DNA of 64,000 nt from Apodemus sylvaticus (Eukaryota; Chordata; Mammalia; Rodentia; Muridae), in the NCBI RefSeq assembly GCF_947179515.1, contig NC_067477.1:77536644-77600643 (forward strand). The letters run 5' to 3'. Below, one piece after another: positions 1 to 10,532 of this stretch. How positions within the stretch are numbered: the stretch's first letter is position 1; the number at the start of each line of letters is the position of its first letter. The translations under genes and the position numbers were made by a program. The notes under the pieces are model-generated. The model did no database searches. It saw only the letters and a list, made by a program, of their open reading frames with translations, and was not told the DNA's origin.

Positions 1-3000
1 ACAATTTTACAAGCAAATGGTCTCAGGAAACAAGCTGGAGTAGCCATTTTAATATCAGATAAAATTGACTTTCAAACCAAAGTCATCAAAAGAGGCTCTG
101 AGAGACCCTTTTTGCTGGTCAAAGGAAAAATACAACAAGAAAAACTCTCAATCCTGAACATCTATGCTCCAAATCTATGCACCCTCTTTCATAAAAGAAA
201 CTTTATTAAAGCTCAAAGCACATATTGCACCTAACACAATAATTGTGCGTGACTTCAGCACTGCATTTTCCTCAATGGACCGATCAGGAAAACAGAAACT
301 AAACAGGGACACAATGAAACTAATTGAAGCTTTGGAAGAATTAGAGTTAACAGATATATATAGAACATTCTATCCTAAAGCAAAAGAATATACCTTTTTC
401 TCAGCACCTCATGGTACCTTCTCCAAAATTGACCATATAATTGGTCACAAGACAGACCTCAACAAATATAAGAAGATCGAACTAATCCCATGCCTCCTAT
501 CAGATCACTATGGAGTAAAAGTGGTCTTCAATAGCAACAAAAACAACAGAAAACCCACATACACGTGGAAACTGAACAATATTCTACTCAATGATACCTT
601 GGTCAAGGAAGAAATAAAGAAAGAAATTAAAGACTTTTTAGAACACAATGAAAATGAAGACACAACCTACCCAAATCTATGGGACACAATGAAAGCAGTG
701 CTAAGAGGAAAACGCATAGCCCTGAGTGCCTCCAAAATGAAAATGGAGAGAGCATACACTACCAGCTTAATGACACACCTGAAAGCCCTGGAACAAAAAG
801 AAGCTATTTCATCCAGGAGGAGTAAAAGGCAGGACATCATCAAACTGAGGGCCGAAATCAATCAAGTAGAAACAAAGAGAACCATACAAAGAATCAACAA
901 AACCAGGAGCTAGTTCTTTGAGAAAATCAACAAGATAGATAAACCCTTAGCCAGACTAACCAAAGGGCACAGAGACAGTATCCAGATTAACAAACTTAGA
1001 AATGAAAAGGGAGCTATAACAACAGAAACTGAGGAAATTCAAAAAATCATTAGATCCTACTACAAAAGCCTATACTCAACACAACTGGAGAAGCTGGAGG
1101 GAATGGACAGTTTCCTCGACAGATATCCAACACCAAAACTAAATCAGGATCAAATAGATCAACTAAACAGTCCCATAACACCTGAAGAAATAAAAAGGGT
1201 CATAGAAAGTCTCCCAACCAAAAAAAAGCACGGGACCAGATGGCTTCAGTGCAGAGTTCTATCAGACCGTCATAGAAGACCTAACACCAATGCTCTTTAA
1301 ACTATTCCACAAAATAGAAACAGAAGGAACTCTACCCAACTCCTTCTATGAAGCCACAATTACGCTGATACCAAAACCACACAAAGATCTAACAAAGAAA
1401 GAGAACTTCAGGCCAATTTCTCTTATGAATATTGATGCAAAAATACTTAATAAAATTCCTGCCAACCGAATCCAAGAACACATCAAAACGATCATCCACC
1501 ATGATCAAGTAGGCTTCATCCCAGGGATGCAGGGATCGTTCAATATAAGGAAATCCATCAATGCTATCCACTACATAAACAAACTCAAAGAAAAAAAAAC
1601 CATATGATCATCTCATTAGATGCAGAAAAAGCATTTGACAAAATTCAGCATCCTTTCATGCTAAAAGTTTTGGAAAGAACAAGAATTCAAGGCTCATACC
1701 CAAACATCGTTAAATCAATATACAGCAAACCGGTAGCCAACATCAAACTAAATGGAGAGAAACTTGAAGCAATCCCACTAAAATCAGGGACTAGACAAGG
1801 CTGTCCTCTCTCTCCATATCTTTTCAATATAGTACTTGAAGTTCTAGCTAGAGCAATTAGACAACATAAGGAGGTCAAGGGGATACAAATTGGAAAGGAA
1901 GAAGTCAAATTATCACTATTTTCAGATGACATGATAGTCTAATTAAGTGACCCGAAAACCTCCACCAGAAATTAGGGAAATGACCCCTTCACAATAGCTA
2001 CAAACAGCATAAAGTATCTTGGTGTGACTCTAACAAAACAAATGAAAGATCTATATGACAAGAACTTCAGGTCTCTGAAGAAGGAAATGGAAGAAGACCT
2101 CAGAAATTGGAAAAATCTGCCATGCTCGTGGATTGGCATGATTAATATAGTTAAAATGGACATCTTGCCAAAAGCGATCTACAGATTCAATGCAATCCCC
2201 ATCAAAATCTCAACTCAGTTCTTCACAGAGTTAGAAAAAGCAATTCTCAAATTCATCTGGAATAACAAGAAACCCAGGATAGCTAAAACTATTCTCAACA
2301 ACAAAAGAAATTCTGGGGGAATCAGTATCCCTGACTTCAAGCAATACTACAGAGCAATAGTGTTAAACACTGCATGGTATTGGCACAGTGACAGACAAGT
2401 GGACCAATGGAATAAAATTGAAGATCCAGAAATGAATCCACACACCTATGGTCACTTGATCTTCGACAAAGGTGCCAAAAACATCCAGTGGAAAAAAGAT
2501 AGCCTTTTCAACAAATGGTGCTGGATCAATTGGAGGTCAACATGCAGAAGAATGCGAAATGACCCATTCTTATCTCCGTGTACTAAACTTCACTCCAAGT
2601 GTATCAAGGACCTCCATGTAAAACCAGACATACTGAAACTAAGAAAAGAAACTGGGGAAGACCCTTGAAGATATGGGCACAGGGGAAAAGTTCCTGAACA
2701 GATCACCAATAGCTTATGCTTTAAGATCAAGAATTGACAAATGGGACCTCATAAAATTACAAAGTTTCTGTAAGGAAAAGGACACTGTTAAAAGGGCAAA
2801 ATGGCAACCATCAAATTGGGAAAGGATAATCACCAACCCCACATCTGATAGAGGGCTAATATCCAATATATACAAAGAACTCAAGAAGTTAGACCCCAGG
2901 GAACCAAATAACCCTATTAAAAAATGGGGTACAGATCTTAACAAAGAATTTTCACCTGAAGAATTTGGGAAGGCCAAGAGGCACCTTAAGAAGTGTTCAA

Positions 3001-3526
3001 CATCATTAGTCATTAGGGAAATGCAGATCAAAACAACACTGGGATTTCACCTTACACCAGTCAGAATGGCTAAGGTCAAAAACTCAGGTGTTGGCAAGGA
3101 TGTGGAGAAAGAGGAACACTCCTCCACTGCTGGTGGGGCTGTAAGATGGTACAACCACTGTGGAAATCAGTCTGGAGGTTCCTCAGAAAACTGGACATGA
3201 GACTTCCTGAGGACCCTGCTATACATCTCCTGGGCATATACCCAAAGGATTCCCCGGCATGCAATAAAGACACATGCTCCATTATGTTCGTAGCAGCCTT
3301 ATTTATAATAGCCAGAAGCTGGAAAGAACCCAGATGCCCGTCAAAGGAGGTATGGATTCAGAAAATGTGGTATATTTACACAATGGAATACTACTCAGCA
3401 ATTAGAAACAATGAATTCACAAAATTTTTAGGCAAATGGTTTGACCTGGAAAATATCATCCTAAGTGAGGTAACCCAATCACAAAAGAATACACATGGAA
3501 TGCAATCTCTGATAAGTGGATATTAA
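1..3526 (+). pseudogene. L1 ORF2 (endonuclease/reverse transcriptase), broken
   Basis: ORF2 encodes the L1 endonuclease and reverse transcriptase that nick the target and copy L1 RNA in the nucleus. Seen here: the endonuclease motif SDHYG near 497-511, FRPISL near 1408, LDAEKAFD near 1615, QGCPLSP near 1796, and the catalytic FSDD box near 1919-1930 with both aspartates intact. LGVTLTKQ follows near 2020, and the C-terminal block ends in SLISGY before the stop at 3524-3526. Damage: a stop at 911-913, a frameshift in an A run near 1225, another in the A run near 1600, a stop just after FSDD, an internal deletion near 1965, and frameshifts near 2668 and 3100-3200. It cannot make full-length protein. 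Identity is certain at family level. Confidence 0.93.
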
Positions 3527-3786
3527 TTAGCCCAGAAGCCCTGAATACCCAAGGCACAAATTGCATAACAAATGACTCCCATGAAGAAGTATGGAGAGGG
3601 TCCTGATCCTGGAAAGGATCGATCTAGCATTGGAAGGGAATATAAGGATAGAGAAAAAGGAGGGAGGTGATTGGAGAAGGAATGGAGAGAAGAAGGTTTA
3701 TGGGACATATGGGGAGGGGTATCTGGGAAAGGGGAAATCATTTGGAATGTAAACAAAGAATATAGAAAATAAAAATATTAAAAAAA
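1..3786 (+). mobile_element. L1 retrotransposon, 3' portion (cut by window edge)
   Basis: LINE-1 copy entering from the left edge of the window. It runs from inside the ORF2 endonuclease domain through the reverse transcriptase and C-terminal region to a short 3' UTR (3527-3770) and an A-rich tail ending near 3786. The 3' UTR is only about 245 bases, purine-rich (AGGAGGGAGG-like) and ends in GGAAATCATTTGGAATGTAAAC followed by AATAAAAATATT. The copies at 5269-6541 and 33872-35045 share this UTR, so the three form one relatively young subfamily. The left target duplication lies outside the window, so insertion length and site cannot be judged. Confidence 0.95.
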
Positions 3787-5268
3787 TAATCAGGAAATAA
3801 TCACTTCATGTACCGTCTTGCTCCTTTAGGTTGGCTAAATTCTTTATGATATCAGTTGTAAAAATCTACGTATTCTGATAATTTCTTTTTTTTTTCTCAA
3901 GTTGTCTGTCAAACTTGTCACAGGATTGTGTTTATATAACCTACTGGGTAATACAGACTTTCCTAATATAATTTCAGTCCTGATTGGAATTGTTTGAGAA
4001 AGCAGTTGTATCTTGCAATCGATTCTCTTCAACAACCTAAGAGTTCATATAAAGATCTTCTTAGTTTGCTCTTTTGGATGCAGGATTGGATCATAAGGAG
4101 TTAAAGTAGTTTAAGACTTGAAAGAGAAAAATGTTCTTGGCAGGAAAGGCTTACAGCTAAATAATGAGCGCCAAGGTTGAGGCTGCTCTTTGCTGCCTTC
4201 CTGCCAGAGCCCAGTTACTCACAGCTGCCAATCAGCTAATCTGAAAAGAATTTGTTCCTTACTGAATTTCTCCTTTATTACTCCCACCCCACTAGTCTGG
4301 TGTACATTGCCTCTAGCGACGAGGGTTTAGAAATTGTTCTTACACAGACAGCAAATGCTGGTCTGTGAATCCAAGGGCAGTGGACACAGGAGAGAAAGGA
4401 CTTATGCTCACCCCCATTTCCTTTTCACATTTAGCCTTTGCTACCGCAGCACTGAAAAGCCCCAGCTATTGCAAAAAGGAGAAATTGCCTGTCAGTTTCT
4501 GAAAATTCAATGCTGAACTGTTACTGAGGACTAGGGTGCAGCAGTGGTTATGAGACACTGTGATATGATGGAAGAATAAAGAACATTTTCTTGCTAAAAG
4601 AAATAAATTTAAACAAATAGCAACCCGGCAATACTGCCTAAAGTGAGTACTATTGCATGTGAGACAAGGGGATGGATGGGATTCACAGTTGAAAACAAAA
4701 AGCCCCGTAGATGAAGCCGATATCTGTGTTCTACAGTTATTCTTTCAGTGACATTTTGAGTGTCCTTATGAATGCTTGCTATACTAGCATCCCAAATGCA
4801 AGAGACCACTCACATGCACAGGAGCAGTGCCTGCAGATATTAAAATAGATATAGGTATGAATAATTAGAGATGTATCTCATAACTGAGTAAGGAATAGTG
4901 TCTTAGAAATTTTGATTAATACACCCGGGTACATTTCAGTCCTTTGGTATATTCATGAAGCACCAGTTAAGAATGTTGGAATTTATGGAGGTCTACTGGG
5001 GAGTAATTAGCACTCACTACATTAGCAGTGAAAAATCAGAGCTTGTTGCCAGCTCCCCGCCCACCCCCTTTCCAAGGCAAAGCTTGACTTTCTTCCAGTC
5101 TGAGTCAAAGGATCTTTGCTCATTTCCCGCACTAATTCACCAAGTGGCAATGCAGAAGTGACTTTTTTTTTTCAATTGCACATGCTTCTCTCCTATTGAA
5201 AACACTGACATCAGTGTTCCGTCTTCAGTTTAAAATAGAGAAATGGCTACACATTACAAAGTATAGAC
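3787..5268. other. Unique-looking intergenic DNA
   Basis: About 1.5 kb between two L1 copies with no recognisable repeat and no convincing gene. The longest open frames are under 70 codons and lack protein-like composition. The stretch 4130-4280 is richer in GC than its surroundings and has no repeat signature, so it could be conserved non-coding sequence. That is a guess to be tested by alignment. Confidence 0.6.
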
Positions 5269-6086
5269 CCTTTGAAGGACATCTGGGTTCTTTCCAGCTT
5301 CTGTCTATTATAAATAAGGCTGCTATGAACATAATGGAGCATGTGTCTTTATTGCATGACGGGGAATCCTTTGGGTATATGCCCAGGAGAGGTATAGCAG
5401 GGTCCTCCGGAAGTGTCATGTCCAGTTTTCTGAGGAACCGCCAGACTGATTTCCAAAGTGGTTGTACCATCTTACAGCCCCACCAACAGTGGAAGAGTGT
5501 TCCTCTTTCTCCACATCCTTGGCAACACCTGCTGTCTCCTGAGTTTTGACCTTCGCCATTCTGACTGGTGTAAGGTGAAATCTCAGGGTTGTTTTGATCT
5601 GCATTTCCCTAATGACTAATGATGCTGAGCACTTCTTAAGGTGCCTCTCGGCCATCTGAATTTCTTCAGGTGAAAAATTCTTTGTTTACATCTGTACCCC
5701 ATTTTTAATAGGGTTATTTGGTTCCCTGGGGTCTAACTTCTTGAGTTCTTTGTATATATTGGATATTAGCCCTCTATTAGATGTAGGGTTGGTGAATATC
5801 CTTTCCCAATTTGAAGGTTGCCATTTTGTCCTTTTGACAGTGTCCTTTGCCTTACAGAAGTTTTGTAATTTTATGAGGTCCCATTTGTCAATTCTTGATC
5901 TTAAAGCATAAGCTATTGGTGATCTGTTCAGGAACGTTTCCCCTGTGCCCATGTCCTCAAGGGTCTTCCCCAGTTTCTTTTCTATTAGTTTCAGTGTGTC
6001 TGGTTTTACATGGAGGTCCTTGATCCACTTGGAGTGAAGTTTAGTACATGGAGATAAGAATGGATCAATTCGCATTCTTCTGCATG
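5269..6086 (-). pseudogene. L1 ORF2 C-terminal fragment (inverted part)
   Basis: Antisense to the main element direction. Read on the minus strand it starts at the CRRMRIDPFLSPCTKL segment, passes through the MGTGE, NRSPIAYALRS and KWDLIKLQ blocks, and ends at the C-terminal RSWKEPRCPS block. It is interrupted by frameshifts around 5560 and 5690. It is about 95 percent similar by eye to 2541-3347 of the first L1, but in opposite orientation. Confidence 0.88.
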
Positions 6087-6541
6087 GATGTCCCTCAAAG
6101 GAGGAATGGATACAGAAAATGTGGTATACTTACACAATGGAATACTACTCGGCAATTAGAAACAATGAATTCACAAATTTTTTAGGCAAATGGATTGATG
6201 TGGAAAATATCATCCTAAGTGAGGTAACCCAATCACAAAAGAATACACATGGAATGCAATCTCTGATAAGTGGATATTAATTAGCCCTGAAGCCCTGAAT
6301 ACCCAAGGCACAAATCGCATAACAAATGACTCCCATGAAGAAGTATGGAGAAGGTCCTGATCCTGGAAAGGATTGATCTAGCATTGGAGGGGAATATAAG
6401 GACAGAGATAAAGGAGGAGGTGATTGGAGAATGGATGGAGAGAAGAAGGTTTGTGAGACATATGGGGAGGGAGGATCTGGGAAAGGGGAAATCATTTGGA
6501 ATGTAAACAAAGAATATAGAAAATAAAAATATTTTAAAAAA
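5269..6541 (+). mobile_element. 5'-inverted (twin-primed) L1 insertion
   Basis: Two pieces of one L1 in opposite orientation. 5269-6086 is ORF2 C-terminal sequence on the minus strand. 6087-6541 is the rest of ORF2, the short 3' UTR and A-rich tail on the plus strand. Both pieces begin at the same L1 position: the left edge reads CCTTTGAAGGACATC and the direct part starts GATGTCCCTCAAAGG. This is the expected geometry of twin priming, with about 15 bases of overlap. It belongs to the same subfamily as the element at 1-3786. The tail ends in a small GAAA run. I could not identify a clear target-site duplication. Confidence 0.92.
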
Positions 6542-8700
6542 AGAAAGAAAGAAAGCTCTACTGTCTTTCTCGTTGATACAGTGAGACCCTTACAGCATAC
6601 TCTTTTGAGTAAACTGAACAGTATATGTAAGTAAAAAAATAAAAAAAGTAAAAGTATAAACCCAGAAGATTTGTAGCTGGTACACTCACAGGTGGCTGAG
6701 ATGGTACAGACTGGAGTTTAGGTGGTTTCCTTTTACTGTTGGCCCTTGAGCCAAAACGCATAGAGATGTTCTGAATATGTTGAAGTCTGAGGTGGACGGT
6801 CAGCATGCTTAACTCGTACAGATGACACATCATCTTCATGAAATGCTGAGGCTTCCTTATCAGTCCTGGCTCTGTTGCATCTGTTCAATACGCTCAGTCC
6901 CTCAGCTGTGACTGAGTCCTCTGCACTGCTAACCCAACTAGTCTCTTTACCTTTCTCCTCCTACTGCGTTTGCTTTGGACTCAAGGTCACCACTGCTTCT
7001 GAGCTCACAGATCTCCTTCCTGCCATCCCAATAGCCCCCACTCCATTCCATATCACACCATGTCTGAGGGAGTGAGGCAAGAGTGCAAGCCTCTGTCAAT
7101 CAGTACACTGCAGAAGACGGTCACACAGAGGAAGACCTCATTGTGACGTTAACCAAGCTACAGCACAGTCTGTACAGCTGCACCACTTGCTTTCACAAAA
7201 GCACAAGTAGCAAAATCATTCCAAACACCCAAATGACTCCTTCAATGTCACATTTTTGGTCAGAGATACTTCATTGTTAAGAATGACCACTGAGAAGCTA
7301 ACACACATACCATTTTACCGTTCTGAAAGAATACGCATCCCTGCTACCTTGGCATTCATATAACACCGGTTAAATGCAGTTTTGTGAGACATTAAGTATA
7401 CTGATGTGGCTTGCTGATGTTTATGTGCCTGTGGATGCCTAGGAGACATCATGCTACAGAGGCAGAGCAGGGGAAGGATAAAGGAGGGAGGGCGGGTAAG
7501 TGCATGCTTGAGAGCAAGAGTGAGCTGTGCAAAGGCGAGGGGGGAGGGGAATACATCCAGAGGACTCACTGCAATGCGGTTTTACATACAGACCTGTAGG
7601 AGCAAACGGAATGTTATTAGACCATAAAAGCACATCAGGCTGATTTATGGTTTCTGATCAAGGTTTCTGTGAAAATTACTCTGCATCACCAGCTCAAGGT
7701 GACTGCTACCATTAATGTGTGGAAAATAAATGAGATAGGGAGTCTGATAGCAGAGGAAGGAGAGAAGCATGAGGCAGTTTATACAGCACAGACTCCCCAT
7801 TTTGTTTTACAGTGCAGAGAAGCCTGTCATCAAAATGATTGCTGTGGGGCAGGAAAGGCAATTCTTGGTAATTAGATCTTATGGCATGTAGCTGGTGCTT
7901 TCTTACATCCTGTGTGTTTGGATATTAGGATGGACGCGAGCTTTCTACATACCTGCTTCTCTGCTCCCTGCTCCTATTCAGGTATAGTAACTTAGATTTA
8001 GAGGAAAATATAATGTAATGCTGTTTCACTGACTCCATTTCTATTTAATCACATTCACTCCCCCTGACTGTTTTGTTACTCTGTTTGCTGCTAAAGAGAA
8101 TTCCTCTCTTCCAAATAAATAAGCTTTCACATTTGAGACTTTTCCAGGAGAACTGATATCCAAAACTATTTTGCATATCATCTTGTTGTCAGAAACAATT
8201 CTACTGGCATTTCTCTTCTTGACGGCTGAGATTCCAACATGGAAACACTTCATAGACGAAGGTTATGCTGTGCATTTAGATGTGAGGAGAGACCACATAT
8301 CACAAGATTTTTCAAACACGCCTACTGCAAAAGAAAAGCAGTTGGCTTGCAGATGCCAAACCCTCTTCTTGATTACACTGAGCATTACACACACAGGTCA
8401 GGAGTTGGGGAGTGTGGTCTGCTGCGGGCTTCTCCCTGTAAATGCTGGTAGAGAATGTGGCATTTTGAAATGCTTGAGCTGAAACCGAGCTTCCAAATCC
8501 TTTCTCTGCATCTCTCTCCCTAGCTGTTAAAACTTGCCCTCTGGTGCATTTGTGTAGCAGGCTACATCTGTATTGCATGGTGTCTGCTTCCACAGCTGGC
8601 CTCTGTAATGGTGATGGCCATTTAAAAAAAATATGAACGCTTTCAGGAAAGACACAGAACACAGAACACTCTATACCTATAGCCAAGAAAGAGTGAGACC
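6542..8700. other. Unique-looking intergenic DNA
   Basis: No interspersed repeat and no gene that I recognise. Several open frames of 60-125 codons occur on both strands, but they overlap each other, lack family motifs and are not flanked by convincing splice or polyadenylation context. 7660-7920 is compositionally balanced with no repeat signature and is a candidate conserved non-coding element. A GT/AG-rich purine stretch lies at 7460-7560. Confidence 0.55.
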
Positions 8701-8724
8701 TGTGCTCCTGTTGTAACCCTGTCC

Positions 8725-8880
8725 TTTTTGTTGCTTTTGTTGTTTACTTTATTAACTTGTACAACAGAGCATACAAAACATAGGTTTTGACTATGACATT
8801 TTAAATGCTGTTTCCATTCATCTTCCTCCCTTGCTGCCTCCCTCCTAACTGCCCATCTTTACAGTACAGCAAAGCTGGGT
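8725..8880 (-). mobile_element. Possible very old L1 3' end (antisense)
   Basis: Begins with a T/TTG-rich stretch followed by TTTATTAACTTGTACAA and a C/T-rich stretch (CTCCCTTGCTGCCTCCC). This recalls the antisense 3' ends of old rodent L1 families (Lx9-like). Too decayed to be sure. Confidence 0.3.
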
Positions 8881-8916
8881 AATGGAGATGACCTCCATAT
8901 GGACAGATCCAAGATC

Positions 8917-9382
8917 CTTTCTCTATGTCTCTCTCTGTGTGTCTGTTTCTCTCTGTGCCTGTCTCTCTCTGTGTCTTTCTCTGTCTCTCTCTCTCTCTGT
9001 TTTTCTCTCTGTCTCTGTCTGTCTGTCTCTGTTTCTCTGTCTCTCTCTGTGTCTCTCTCTCTCTGTGTCTTTCTCTGTCTCTCTGTCTGTTTTTCTCTCT
9101 GTCTCTCTCTGTCTTCTGTTTCTCTGTCTCTCTGTCTATCTCTGTCTCTCTCTGTCTCTGTCTTTCTCTGTCTCTGTCTCTCTGTCTTTCTCTGTCTCTC
9201 TGTCTTTGTCTGGCTCTGTCTCTCTCTGTCTCGGTCTTTTTCTGTCTCTGTGTCTGTCTCTCTGTCTCTGCCTTTCTCTATCTCTGTCTCTGTCTTTCTT
9301 TGTCTCTCTGTCTCTGTCTCTGTCTGCCTCTGTCTATCTCTGTCTATCTCTGTCTGTCTCTGTCTGTCTCTCTGTCTCTCTG

Positions 9383-9445
<63 letters not shown>

Positions 9446-9495
9446 CCCCCCTGCCTGATTCCTCTCTCTTCTCTTTCTTTCTCTCTCTGTTTCTA
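8917..9495. repeat. CT/CTGT-rich microsatellite, about 580 bases
   Basis: Nearly uninterrupted pyrimidine-rich plus strand made of CTCTGT, CTGTCT and TCTCTG units, ending in a pure (CT)n block of about 30 units at 9383-9443 and a TCCTCCCCCC cap. The long open frames here in three plus frames (Ser/Leu/Cys/Val) and one minus frame (Arg/Glu/Asp/Thr) are artefacts of the low-complexity sequence. Such homopurine/homopyrimidine mirror-type DNA can adopt triplex structures. Confidence 0.95.
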
Positions 9496-9835
9496 GCTGT
9501 CACACATTTTGGAATATTCTTTGAAGCAGGTGCTTCTTTTCCATGGATCAAGAAGTCTTGCTCAAAAGCTTAAATGTAGTCAACATTTTGTCCCAAATAC
9601 AGAGATCTCCAGCTTAATTTTGGAAAGAAATTTTAGTATCAATGTGACAGTTAAATTCCTTCGAGCTCTTCTTAGCTAAAATCTTCACTAGAAGACTCAG
9701 AGGTCAATGGACAGTTAAATGAAAACTCAGACTCAGAAAAGCATGTTGTGCAACAGAAAAAGCCAGCCTAAACACCCACCTTACTTCCTTTAGGTAGGAA
9801 ACTATAGTTTAAAAACAAAACAGCAAAAGGTTATT
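9496..9835. other. Short unique stretch
   Basis: No gene or repeat recognised between the CT tract and the B2-like fragment. Confidence 0.5.
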
Positions 9836-9932
9836 GGGCCTGAAGGCTAGCTCAGTAATTAACAGAACGTAGTGCTGCTCAGTTCCCAGCACCCATACCA
9901 GCAACTCACAACCATCTGCAGCTCAAGCTTCC
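9836..9932 (+). repeat. B2/B3-type SINE fragment
   Basis: Reads GGCCTGAAGGCTAGCTCAG, then AGTTCCCAGCACCCA and CAACTCACAACCATCTG. This matches the tRNA-derived head of the rodent B2/B3 family (GGCTGGAGAGATGGCTCAG ... TTCCCAGCACCCACATGG ... GCTCACAACC). The 3' half and tail are missing. Confidence 0.7.
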
Positions 9933-10186
9933 TGTATGAACTATTTGGTCTTTTTGAATTTTTTCATGAGAAACACGCACACATTAGTCAGGGACACACA
10001 GCCAATTACTATCAATGCTCACAAGAAAAGGACTACATTTCCTAGTTGTGACTACCTCCTACAACATACACATACATTCACATGTACTCTGTTTTACAAA
10101 GAAAACTTTAATCACGGAGAAAATCCAGAAATTTTTGTGGGTATCCTAAAATTGACTACATTTAAGAATTAAAATTTACATCTTAA

Positions 10187-10532
10187 GCTAGAGAGACAAT
10201 TCAGTGAGCAAGCGTATTAGTTACATGGCCATGGCGACCTGAGTTCAATATGTGGGCCGAAGATGTTCAACACCCCTGTAAAGGTACCTGTAGCCAGAGG
10301 CTCCTGTAACACCTGTGTTCGTGAAATGAGGGTAGACTGAAAGATCACTAAGGCTTCTTGGTCAGAGAGCCAAGCCAGAAATGGTGAGCTAAGAGTTTAT
10401 TGATAGATCTTGACTGAAGAAAGTAAGGAAGAGAATGATGAAATTGGACTCTCAATATTCTCCTTCAGTCTCTGCACCCATGTGCATGGGTGTGTATCCT
10501 CTCCCACATACCTATATGTGCATACATACATC
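10187..10532 (+). repeat. B4-type SINE, diverged
   Basis: Starts with a tRNA-like head (GCTAGAGAGACAATTCAGTG ... GACCTGAGTTCAAT). A 7SL-like middle (GGTGAGCTAAGAG ... GATCTTGACTGAAGAAAGTAAGG) and a tail of CTCTCAATATTCTCC plus CATGTGCATGGGTG follow, as in B4 elements. Strongly diverged, so boundaries are approximate. Confidence 0.55.

Noticed and set aside
6575..6590. Possible target duplication for the L1 at 5269-6541 (GTATAGACCCTT left, CAGTGAGACCCTT right)
   Set aside because: The right copy lies about 40 bases after the tail and the match is imperfect, so chance cannot be excluded.
8859..9573. Long overlapping open frames (177-230 codons) on both strands
   Set aside because: All lie in the CT/CTGT microsatellite. 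Three plus frames give Ser/Leu/Cys/Val repeats and the minus frame an Arg/Glu/Asp/Thr repeat. A repeat period that avoids stops explains them.
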